Assembly: GCA_033239125.1 (NCBI GenBank)
Contig: BSWB01000001.1
Span: 60,493,416-60,557,415, forward strand
Source of the DNA: Fagopyrum homotropicum
Lineage: Eukaryota; Streptophyta; Magnoliopsida; Caryophyllales; Polygonaceae
DNA length: 64,000 bases
Direction: 5' to 3'
Shown here: one piece after another, positions 34,387-44,982 of the stretch
Position numbering within the stretch: position 1 is the stretch's first letter
How the letters are laid out: every line of letters starts with the position of its first letter
Translations under genes and position numbers: made by a program
The notes under the pieces: generated by a model
The model's database searches: none
What the model was told of the DNA's origin: nothing
The model's input: only the letters and a program-made list of their open reading frames with translations

Positions 34387-35179
34387 TGGTTGTTTTCCAA
34401 TCGGGATTTTATTTCAAGAAGACAAAGTAAGGAAAGTACTTGGTACTTCACCGGTTAATCATTTTGGACTGACAGAACACGTCCTTATGATTACGGGAAA
34501 CAACAAAATAATCAGAGTAGCGCAGCGGAAGCGTGGTGGGTCCTAACCCACAGAGCAAGAAGCTCAAGGGTGTTGAGGGATGTCGTGTCGAGTTTAAGCT
34601 GGTGATAGTTTGTGAAATGCATTCTAGTTGGAAGGAACGTGAGATAGGCTATATGGAGTTACTCAAAATGTTGAACGGAAACTTAGGTGCATATAGAGGT
34701 AATAGAAGGAGACTGGTACCCTATTATGGATCCGAGTTTAAGAGTGCACTACTGATGGTATGCTAACAATTATTGAGTAGTTATGATCAGATAACGGTAA
34801 TAGGAGATCACTTTGTGTCTAATACCGTTATTCCAGACATATTCTAGGTCATTTAAGATCTTGGAAAATGCGTGAGAAGCCTAAGTTTGAGCAAGTGATT
34901 TTTAGTTGTCTCGAGTGTTATACCTGAAAAGGGTAAAGGTGATGACTCCGTACCTGAGGGATAAGATGAATGAGTAATATTAAAAGACAAGATCAAGTTG
35001 GTCGTGATACGAAGAGCATTGAGCACTTGGTAAGTGTTGGTGGATGTCCAAGACCTTTGACCTGATTGTGTAGTCACAACCTTTTCAGAAGGCCGGAAGC
35101 AAGTGGTCATAACGAAGGAAAGATAGTGGAATAGATCATTTTTCATAGGGTCATCAAAGGATCTAGAAGTGAGTTGTGT
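34387..35179 (+). repeat. B internal region 1, central fragment
   Basis: Matches internal 2 from about 37319 on. Its 5' part was lost with C's 5' end. A deletion of about 73 bp lies near 34890 relative to internal 2. It joins LTR2 at GAGTTGTGT/CAGATGCATT with 2-bp microhomology (GT). No gene; it carries the tRNA relic at 34511. Confidence 0.8.
34511..34553 (+). pseudogene. 5'-half relic of initiator tRNA-Met, copy 1
   Basis: Matches plant initiator tRNA-Met from its first base through the acceptor 5' strand, D arm and anticodon stem (about 44 positions). The differences I see are one substitution at position 9, one in the anticodon loop, and loss of the A of the CAT anticodon. The A-box-like TAGCGCAGCGG is kept. 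The T arm and 3' acceptor strand are absent; a small GAGC-AAGAA-GCTC hairpin follows. Not a working tRNA. The comparison uses the tRNA sequence from memory. Confidence 0.8.
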
Positions 35180-35698
35180 CAGATGCATTAGTACCATTCC
35201 GCGTTGGTAAACGGGGACAGGGGCGAGGTTTGGGAATCCCTCGTGTCACAAAATAAGTATCATTAGTAATGACCTATCACCTAATTAAAGATAATAAAAG
35301 GATTGAGTGTTGCATGTTGATTGTGTATGTTGTGTGTATGTGCTTTTACCTTTATACTTATGCATAGAATGTTAGATAACGGTTTTATACCGCTTGTAGA
35401 TGTTTTGCAGGTTAATACAGTTGTAGAGAGATCCGGAGGGAATGGTCAGCCGGGTCCACGTACTCATTTAGTTAGGGACGGGGATGTCTTTCGTTCTTCA
35501 TATGTGTCGTTTGGTACCTTTACTTTGTAAGGCTGATACATATTCTTCATGTATATATTGTTTAAAGTTTTCAAATGTTTTAAATACTTTTGTGCCTTGT
35601 TGTAAGATCCTAGTAAAATTGTTGTCAAACTAAGGTCGGGACCCATTGTGAGGTCCTAACCAGTAGCTCCTCGAGTTCTCAAAATTTGGGGTGTTACA
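35180..35698 (+). repeat. B LTR2, 3' fragment (519 bp)
   Basis: Matches the last 519 bp of LTR3 and ends GTGTTACA, directly followed by the PBS of internal 2. The first 2.6 kb of this LTR and the end of internal 1 were removed in one deletion. Confidence 0.85.
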
Positions 35699-38600
35699 TT
35701 ATGGTATCAGAGCTCTGGGTTGGCAACAATGGCACTTGAAATCTTCTGAAAGACCGATTGTATAAATAACTAGAATCCGGAAGGTGTCTAAAATTTTCAA
35801 AATGGATTTATGTTTTTTTTCCACGAGCATAGTCGGGTTGTGGGTTAGTAGTACGTCGGACTACCATCGCTCTCCGTGGATCTCTGCAACTTAGAATGAT
35901 AGGTGTGTTAGTTAGTATATAGACTTATATCGATATGTTCTAATGTATTATTATATATATGTATATGTATAGCATGTTAGTATCCTAAAGGATATTTTGT
36001 ATCCTTATTTGTGATAAAATGAAGCGATTATCGCCTCATTATAAATCAACTTCGGACTTGAAGAATCTCCAGCACGAGGCAATGGAATCGGACCTTGAAT
36101 TGAGTATTATACTCGTGTAGGCCGTTTGGTGATCCTTACAAATCATCCAAAGAACAAGCGAACTAGTAAGTAAAAGTTGTGAAGATAATTGTTACCACAA
36201 GCATAATCAGATGAGGAAGAAATTCTTGAGTCAGTTCAGTTAGAAGGAATAGAAGGTCGTACAAGGAACTCGGGCACACGAGGCCAAGAGATGGAATTAG
36301 AAGAATCATACAAGAGACTACAAGAGTGCGGAGTAGTGATAACAATATTGGAGGGGGGCAAGTAGAATTGGGTACAACCAAGATTGCGGAATCAAGGACA
36401 TTACAATCGGAACGGATGCCCCATAGACCATTATGGGCATAAGAAACCAGAAGAGACAGAGTGTCAATCCGGGTTTGAGAATCTAAGGTGCACAGAATGA
36501 AGACCTAAAATTGAGTGTAAAAGTGGGAAGGCAGACCCCACAAGTGGGGAGGTTTTTACCTCCTCAGAAATATAAGAAGTTTGTAAGAAATCGAGACGCC
36601 AATACCCAAAGAATGGAAGCCTTTAGCAGGGGCAACGGAGTTTCATGAAGGCGATATTACCACCAACATCAGTGAAGAAATGTGTATGGGAGAACGGCCT
36701 TGCTAGACTCGAGAGTCCAGGGTAACCCGAATAATCATGGGACCTAAGCTATCAACACAGACGGTCCCTGTAAAGGGATTACAATTGGGAGGTAATTAAA
36801 AGTCATCGGAACTACAAGACGCTTACCATCTATCGTGGAGTGTTAGGAACAACTTTTGACGTTAGGTGAATGGCACAGTGAGAGTTGAGAAAGAGAGTTG
36901 TCCCAAAGGAAGCAGAAAAGTGAAAGATAAGACGAACTAAAGAAGTATAAAAGGATTAATTGAGTAGGTGATGCTTACCAAAGAATTTTAATACCAGAAG
37001 GGGTATGAGAAGAGTAAGTTCGGGATACTGAGATGAGTCAACTATAGACTGACCGATGTCAGCTGAGGATGTGTAAGTGTTGTTTGGTATTGATGAGTTA
37101 TGTACCGTTAAGAAAAGATAATTGTGACTGTGGAGTTATGGGGTAGTTTTACTGACGCCTGGAATGATTTCCTCGAGTATGCAACAACAATCTCCTTAGA
37201 CAACTAAGGGTATAGAGAATCGTGTTAGAGGTTACTTCTTGGCTGGTGAAGATCAAACTCCGGTCGAGTCTAGTAGTTTGGATATGTGTCAAAAAGAATT
37301 AAGAAAGTAAACGGAAGATGGTTGTTTTCCAATCGGGATTTTATTTCAAGAAGACAAAGTAAGGAAAGTACTTGGTACTTCACCGGTTAATCATTTTGGA
37401 CTGACAAAACACGTCCTTATGATTACGGGAAACAACAAAATAATCAGAGTAGCGCAGCGGAAGCGTGGTGGGTCCTAACCCACAGAGCAAGAAGCTCAAG
37501 GGTGTTGAGGGATGTCGTGTCGAGTTTAAGCTGGTGATAGTTTGTAAAATGCATTCTAGTTGGAAGGAACGTGAGATAGGCTATATGGAGTTACTCAAAA
37601 TGTTGAACGGAAACTTAGGTGCATATAGAGGTAATAGAAGGAGACTGGTACCCTATTATGGATCCGAGTTTAAGAGTGCACTGCTGATGGTATGCTAACA
37701 ATTATTGAGTAGTTATGATCAGATAACGGTAATAGGAGATCACTTTGCGTCTAATACCGTCATTCCAGACATATTCTAGGTCATTTAAGATCTTGGAAAA
37801 TGTGTGAGAAGCCTAAGTTTGAGCAAATGATATATTGGAGATCTACAAATAATATAATAATGCCAAGTGAACAAAGAGGATGACCACTAGATGTGATTTT
37901 TAGTTGTCTCGAGTGTTATACCTGAAAAGGGTAAAGGTGATGACTCCGTACCTGAGGGATAAGATGAATGAGTAATATTAAAAGACAAGATCAAGTTGGT
38001 CGTGATACGAAGAGCATTGAGCACTTGGTAAGTGTTGGTGGATGTCCAAGACCTTTGACCTGATTGTGTAGTCAGAACCTTTTCAGAAGGCCGGAAGCAA
38101 GTGATCATAACGAAGGATAGATAGTGGAATAGATCATTTTTCATAGGGTCATCAAAGGATCTAGAAGTGAGTTGTGTAAGACAACCATTGAAAGTTTTAG
38201 AGCGGGTTAAAAGTGATCGAGGGACTATTATTCCTCACCCTATTGGATAGTGCAACTTCAGTTTTCCGCGGAGACTAAGTTTGGGAACTAAGCTTGAGAA
38301 TTTCGGTTGGACAGATACCTACCAGAGACGAGTTAGGTCATCATATTAGAGGATCAGACAATTGAGCCGGATAATACCAGTGAGATATCCGGTAACCACT
38401 CTAGAACGTGGTAGCAGACGTTTGTGATCTAAGTACCTAAAAGGATTTAAGATTCAGTGGTTTTATGAAAAGCCGATAAGACTACCTAAGATATGGGGGA
38501 TAGTAAGAGACGTAACCTTTCAAAGACCTATGTAGCGATAGTTGTAACCTCGGGCGTGACTAGTTAGGGCTTGACCTTGTATGTGTGATATTGTTTGACT

Positions 38601-38793
38601 GCTTGTTTATTTCATGATTGAGTGTTTAGTTAGTGATGTGTTCTTTTGGTAACCTTGATGTGCGGGATACTTAGATGTGGAAACGACGAGACTTTTGTGT
38701 AGTGATCAAACACACCCATTTGGTGCCTTAAAGGCCGATCAGGATTGTCTTACCCTAAGTTTCGGGACGAAACTTATTTTGAGGGGGATCTTA
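35699..38793 (+). repeat. B internal region 2 (non-coding)
   Basis: TTA then PBS TGGTATCAGAGC (35702-35713, initiator Met) at the start; PPT-like GAGGGGGATCT beside LTR3 at the end. There are stops in all frames and no ORF above about 90 codons. One stretch near 36418-36465 can be read as C-P-I-D-H-Y-G-H...C, faintly like a zinc knuckle, but this is weak. TTTCGGGACGAAACTTATTT before the PPT resembles chromoviral elements. Confidence 0.8.
37443..37485 (+). pseudogene. 5'-half relic of initiator tRNA-Met, copy 2
   Basis: Same sequence as copy 1 in internal region 2, with the same differences from the tRNA, so the copies share one capture event. Confidence 0.8.
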
Positions 38794-38918
38794 TGTAACG
38801 ACCGGATTTTTCGTTACGCTTTGATCGGGTTACAGGAGTTTAGAAAACGAAATTAAAATTTAGTGAGATTAGGATATACAAGTTAATTTTGGAAGTCGTT
38901 TAATTAAGTACCTTGTTC

Positions 38919-38966
38919 TAAGTTTCGGGACGAAACTTATTTTAAGGGGGTACCGATGTAACATCC
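38919..38966 (+). other. Second PPT and LTR-start-like copy inside B LTR3
   Basis: TTTCGGGACGAAACTTATTT-AAGGGGG then TGTAACATCCGG at 38957, 163 bp after the true LTR start. It repeats the arrangement just outside the LTR (GACGAAACTTATTTTGAGGGGG then TGTAACGACCGG). Also present in LTR1 (13383), LTR4 and LTR5. Confidence 0.75.
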
Positions 38967-39057
38967 GGAATTTTTATTCCGTTTAATTCCGAATCAATTC
39001 GGACTTCCAGCCGTTGACGATTTCCCATTCTATCTAGTATTTCTTTCTTCACAAATT

Positions 39058-39199
39058 TTATCATTTTATGTAGAATTTAATTCACATAAAATGATAGAAT
39101 TATATCAAACCCTAATTCTTATAATTATTTATCATTTTATCTAGAATTTAATTCACATAAAATGATAGAATTATATCAAACCCTAATTCTTATAATTAA
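39058..39199. repeat. Two tandem 71-bp hairpin units in B LTR
   Basis: Each unit holds TATCATTTTATGT and its inverse ACATAAAATGATA (13-bp arms; one mismatch in the second unit) around GAATTTAATTC. The pair is present in LTR1 and in LTR3-5. Confidence 0.75.
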
Positions 39200-41891
39200 T
39201 TCGTAACGACAACTTTAGATGAGATCATGACAAGCTGTGACGAGACAATGACAAGGCTGAGACGAGGCCATGACGAAGCCCGACAACTTTGTGACAAGGC
39301 CCAGACAACCAGTTGACAGCCCTTTTTCCTCTTGTTTCCAGCCAGCCATTTCTATAGTCACACAAGTAGCCCAACAGTGGTGTGTTTCAGTCCAGCCCAA
39401 CAGTGGTGTGTTTCTGGACAACCCAACTTTGCCTTGCCTTCCATAACCTTAACCCTAGAAGACAGCAGCCCAGGATTCCCTATCTCGCAGCAGGATCTCC
39501 GCCAGCCCATGAGGATAGCCGGCCCTAGACGTAGCTGCTACTCCCTCTCCCTTAGTGAGCAGCCCGCAACGCGTGCACGTTTCGCTCCCCAACCGTCGGT
39601 AATCAAGCCTCGACAGATGCTCTCCCTCTTCACTCCATCATCAGCGCCACTTTCCTTCCTTCTGTTACCTTGATTCACGCCAGCCAGGGAGGATCTATTA
39701 CCTTGCGTCTATCCTTGTTCTGTCAAACCAACACACAACGGCGCTATCAGCCAGGGAGGATCTGCTGCCTTGCGTCTTCGTTGGTTTCCCTCCTGCACAC
39801 AATGATCACCCTCGTAGAAGCACTCAACCCTGTGGACAAGTGTTGCAGTAGACCAGCCATCTCACTTCCCTGCAGTGTCGACAATACCATGCAGCTTGTA
39901 GATCTGGATGCAGAGAGCTATCGGATCTAGTGGCCTTACGGTCCGCCTTGTGTCTTCTTCTCTCTCTCTCGAGTTTTGGAATCGGGTAAGAGTCATACCC
40001 CTTCCTTCTTTGCACTACCTTCCACACTTTTCATGCCTAATGGGTTCCCTTTATGTCTTCAAATCATACTCAGATCAGCCATAGAAGAAGCAGTGAAGAT
40101 TCGCACTTTTCTGAGTTTCAATAAGTGTCAAGCTGTCGAGTTCGGGATCAGATTTAGGTATGCTAAACTCATTATTTTTGGCTGGTTTTCGGATATTTTA
40201 TGGACAGTAGTACATAGTATAACATACTAAAATTTGGGAAGAATCGGAGTTACGGTTTGAGAGTTATTGTGTTTTGTATATATGTGCTGAGTGTTGGGGA
40301 AAACAGCAAGTGATGCTGTTTTATGAGATGCTTTTGAATAAGCTCTTGATCTCCGTTGGGCTTGAATTTTGGATATGATATAGTTGACATATTTTTGAAG
40401 AACATATTAAAATTTGAGAGGCATCCAGCGAATGGTTTGGGATTTATGATTTTTCAAAGATTGAGTCGTAAGCAGTTTTTCTGTTGTGCTGAAATTCAGT
40501 TTTGGGAGCTAGTTTTAAATAGGATTTTGATCTCCTTTGCGTCTGAATTTTGGATATATTATAGATAAGATTTTATAGTAGAACATATCAAAATTTGGGA
40601 TAAACCCAGTGAGTAGTTTAGGAGTAATGATTTTTTCAAAGTTAAGACAGTGTGTTGTTTGTTAAGTGTTGTAACCAACTTTAGAAATTTTTGTAGAAGT
40701 GATGGTTGAACAGTTTTAAAAAATTCTTGCTCCTAGGAGTAGATGAGATATCATAGATGATCTAGGGAATTATTTCGGAATTTTTATAAGATCATTCGAA
40801 TTTTATATTTGAAGACGAAGTTCGACCTTAACAATCTTTCCGAAAATAAGGAAATGGGTAAATTGTCAGTTTGTAACCAAACTCATCTTTAGGAGTTAGA
40901 ATATGACTCTTTAGTCTCAAATAAGAGTTTAGGCATGAATTAGGGAATTTTTGGAAGTTTCGAGACCAAGGGTAAAATAGTCTTTTTACCATAAATTAAT
41001 ACTGTAATCAATTCCGTTCTATTAAGACCTACTATCTTAGAAGTCTTAGACTTCTAATCACCTAGAAAGTGTGCTGACACACTTGCCTTCTTTGACAGGC
41101 CACTGAATTCCTACCGTACAGATCGATTTGCGAATTAGAAAGTCGAGATCTGATTCAGGTAAGTCCACGGACTTACTTAGCTGGCTTTCTTGTATGAGTG
41201 TAATGTGTATGAGTGGTGTTTGCTAGTTATGATAAACAACGAAACCGGATTAGGCCAACTATATTATTTACGTAATTGACCCAAGTGTATGATAACGGGT
41301 CGTGACATCATCTGCCTAGCTCTTGCGAGAGTCTAGGAGGTGCCCTTCGACCAACCCAGTCCGGTAGACGGTCAGATGCATTAGTACCATTCTGCGTTGA
41401 TAAACGGGGACAGGGGCGAGGTTTGGGAATCCCTCGTGTCACAAAATAAGTATCATTAGTAATGACCTATCACCTAATTAAAGATAATAAAAGGATTGAG
41501 TGTTGCATGTTGATTGTGTATGTTGTGTGTATGTGCTTTTACCTTTATACTTATGCATAGAATGTTAGCTAACGGTTTTATACCGCTTGTAGATGTTTTG
41601 CAGGTTAATACAGTTGTAGAGAGATCCGGAGGGAATGCTCAGCCGGGTCCACGTACTCATTTAGTTAGGGACGGGGATGTCTTTTGTTCTTCATATGTGT
41701 CGTTTGGTACCTTTATTTTGTAAGGCTGATACATATTCTTCATGTATATATTGTTTAAAGTTTTCAAATGTTTTAAATACTTTTGTGCCTTGTTGTAAGA
41801 TCCTAGTGAAATTGTTGTCAAACTAAGGTCGGGACCCATTGTGAGGTCCTAACCAGTAGCTCCCCGAGTTCTCAAAATTTGGGGTGTTACA

Positions 41892-44800
41892 TTATGGTAT
41901 CAGAGCTCTGGGTTGGCAACAATGGCACTTGAAATCTCCTGAAAGACCGATTGTATAAATAACTAGAACCCGAAAGGGGTCTAAAATTTTCAAAACGGAT
42001 TTATGTTTTTTTTCCACGAGCATAGTCGGGTTGTGGGTTAGTAGTACGTCGGACTACCATCGCTCTCCATGGATCTCTGCAACTTAGAATGATAGGTGTG
42101 TTAGTTAGTATATAGACTTATATCGATATGTTCTAATGTATTATATATATGTATATGTATAGCATGTTAGTATCCTAAAGGATATTTTGTATCCTTTAGT
42201 TGTGATAAAATGAAGCGATTATCACCTCATTATAAATCAACTTCGGACTTGAAGAATCTCCAGCACGAGGCAATGGAATCGGACCTTGAATTGAGTATTA
42301 TACTCGTGTAGGCCGTTTGGTGATCCTTACAAATCATCCAAAGAACAAGCGAACCAGTAAGTAAAAGTTGTGAAGATAATTGTTACCACAAGCATAATCA
42401 GATGAGGAAGAAATTCTTGAGTCAGTTCAGTTAGAAGGAATAGAAGGTTGTACAAGGAACTCGGGCTCACGAGGCCAAGAGATGGAATTAGAAGAATCAT
42501 ACAAGAGACTACAAGAGTGCGGAGTAGTGATAACAATATTGGAGCGGGGCAAGTAGAATTGGGTACAACCAAGATTGCGGAATCAAGGACATTACAATCG
42601 GAACGGATGCCCCATAGACCATTATGGGCGTAAGAAACCAGAAGAGACAGAGTGTCAATCCGGGTTTGAGAATCTAAGGTGCACAGAATGAAGACCTACA
42701 ATTGAGTGTAAAAGCGGGAAGGCAGACCCCACAAGTGGGGAGGTTTTTACCTCCTCAGAAATATAAGAAGTTTGAAAGAAATCGAGACTCCAATACCCAA
42801 AGAATGGAAGCCTTTAGTAGGGGCAACGGAGTTTCATGAAGGCGATATTACCACCAACATCAGTGAAGAAATGTGTATGGGAGAACGGCCTTTCTAGACT
42901 CGAGAGTCCAGTGTAACCCGAATAATCATGGGACCTAAGCTATCAACACAGACGGTCCCTGTAAAGGGACTACAATTGGGAGGTAATTAAAAGTCATCTG
43001 AACTACAAGACGCTTACCATCTATCGTGGAGTGTTAGGAACAACTTTTGACGTTAGGTGAATGGCACAGTGAGAGTTGAGAAAGAGAGTTGTCCCAAGGA
43101 AGCAGAAAAGTGAAAGATAAGACGAACTAAAGAAGTATAAAAGGATTAATTGAGTAGGTGATGCTTACCAAAGAATTTTAATACCAGAAGGGGTATGAGA
43201 AGAGTAAGTTCGGGATACTGAGATGAGTCAACTATAGACTGACCGATGTCAGCTGAGGATGTGTAAGTGTTGTTTGGTATTGATGAGTTATGTACCGTTA
43301 AGAAAAGATAATTGCGACTGTGGAGTTATGGGGTAGTTTTACTGACGCCTGGAATGATTTCCTCGAGTATGCAACAACAATCTCCTTAGAAAACTAAGGG
43401 TATAGAGAATCGTGTTAGAGGTTACTTCTTGGCTGGTGAAGATCAAACTCCGGTCGAGTCTGGTAGTATGGATCTGTGTCAAAAAGAATTAAGAAAGTAA
43501 ACGGAAGATGGTTGTTTTCCAATCGGGATTTTATTTCAAGAAGACAAAGAAAGGAAAGTACTTGGTACTTCACCGGTTAATCATTTTGGACTGACAGAAC
43601 ACGTCCTTATGATTACGGGAAACAACAAAATAATCAGAGTAGCGCAGCGGAAGCGTGGTGGGTCCTAACCCACAGAGCAAGAAGCTCAAGGGTGTTGAGG
43701 GATGTCGTGTCGAGTTTAAGCTGGTGATAGTTTGTGAAATGCATTCTAGTTGGAAGGAACGTGAGATAGGCTATATGGAGTTACTCAAAATATTGAACGA
43801 AAACTTAGGTGCATATAGAGGTAATAGAAGGAGACTAGTACCCTATTATGGATCCGAGTTTAAGAGTGCACTGTTGATGGTATGCTAACAATTATTGAGT
43901 AGTTATGATCAAATAACGGTAATAAGAGATCACTTTGCGTCTAATACCGTCATTCCAGACATATTCTAGGTCATTTAAGATCTTGGAAAATGCGTGAGAA
44001 GCCTAAGTTTGAGCAAATGATATATTGGAGATCTACAAATAATATAATAATGCCAAGTGAACAAAGAGGATGACCACTAGATGTGATTTTTAGTTGTCTC
44101 GAGTGTTATACCTGAAAAGGGTAAAGGTGATGACTCCGTACCTGAGGGATAAGATGAATGAGTAATATTAAAAGACAAGATCAAGTTGGTCGTGATACGA
44201 AGAGCATTGAGCACTTGGTAAGTGTTGGTGGATGTCCAAGACCTTTGACCTGATTGTGTAGTCAGAACCTTTTCAGAAGGCCGGAAGCAAGTGGTCATAA
44301 CGAAGGAAAGATAGTGGAATAGATCATTTTTCATAGGGTCATCAAAGGATCTAGAAGTGAGTTGTGTAAGACAACCATTGAAAGTTTTAGAGTGGGTTAA
44401 AAGTGATCGAGGGACTATTATTCCTCACCCTATTGGAGAGTGCAACTTCAGTTTTCCGCGGAGACTAAGTTTGGGAACTAAGCTTGAGAATTTCGGTTGG
44501 ACAGATACCTACCAGAGACGAGTTAGGTCATCATATTAGAGGATCAGACAGTTGAGCCGGATAATACCAGTGAGATATCCGGTAACCACTCTAGAACGTG
44601 GTAGCAGACGTTTGTGATCTAAGTACCTAAAAGGATTTAAGATTCAGTGGTTTTATGAAAAGCCGATAAGACTACCTAAGATATGGGGGATAGTAAGAGA
44701 CGTAACCTTTCAAAGACCGATGTAGCGATAGTTGTAACCTCGGGCGTGACTAGTTAGGGCTTGACCTTGTATGTGTGATATTGTTTGACTGCTTGTTTAT

Positions 44801-44982
44801 TTCATGATTAAGTGTTTAGTCAGTGATGTGTTCTTTTGGTAACCTTGATGTGCGGGATACTTAGATGTGGAAACGACGAGACTTTTGTGTAGTGATCAAA
44901 CACACCCATTTGGTGCCTTAAAGGCCGATCAGGATTGTCTTACCCTAAGTTTCGGGACGAACTTATTTTGAGGGGGATCTTA
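41892..44982 (+). repeat. B internal region 3 (non-coding)
   Basis: PBS TGGTATCAGAGC at 41895-41906 and PPT before 44983. Nearly identical to internal 2; no gene. Small differences include a one-base loss in the GACGAAACTT element before the PPT. Confidence 0.85.
43633..43675 (+). pseudogene. 5'-half relic of initiator tRNA-Met, copy 3
   Basis: Same relic in internal region 3. Confidence 0.8.

Larger units (their letters stand above)
38794..41891 (+). repeat. B LTR3 (complete, 3098 bp)
   Basis: TGTAACGACC to GGGTGTTACA, no gene. Notable parts: a second PPT and LTR-start copy at 38919-38966, two tandem 71-bp hairpin units (39058-39199), and a CT run near 39960. Small ORFs such as those around 39332-39930 recur unchanged in LTR4 and LTR5 and have no recognisable domain. 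Confidence 0.88.

Noticed and set aside
34511..34553. A functional tRNA-Met gene
   Set aside because: The T arm and 3' acceptor strand are missing and the anticodon is damaged.
34533..34766. 77-codon frame repeated in all B internal regions
   Set aside because: It has a GTG start inside the tRNA relic, no family resemblance, and it is kept only as part of a nearly identical repeat.
35180..35698. A solo LTR of B
   Set aside because: It is only the last 519 bp, is joined to internal sequence on both sides and has no target duplication.
39215..40568. Recurring ORFs of 60-113 codons in B's LTRs (also at 13640, 45404 and 59081)
   Set aside because: They recur only because the LTR recurs, and they overlap each other on both strands. 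Frame changes between copies show no protein constraint.
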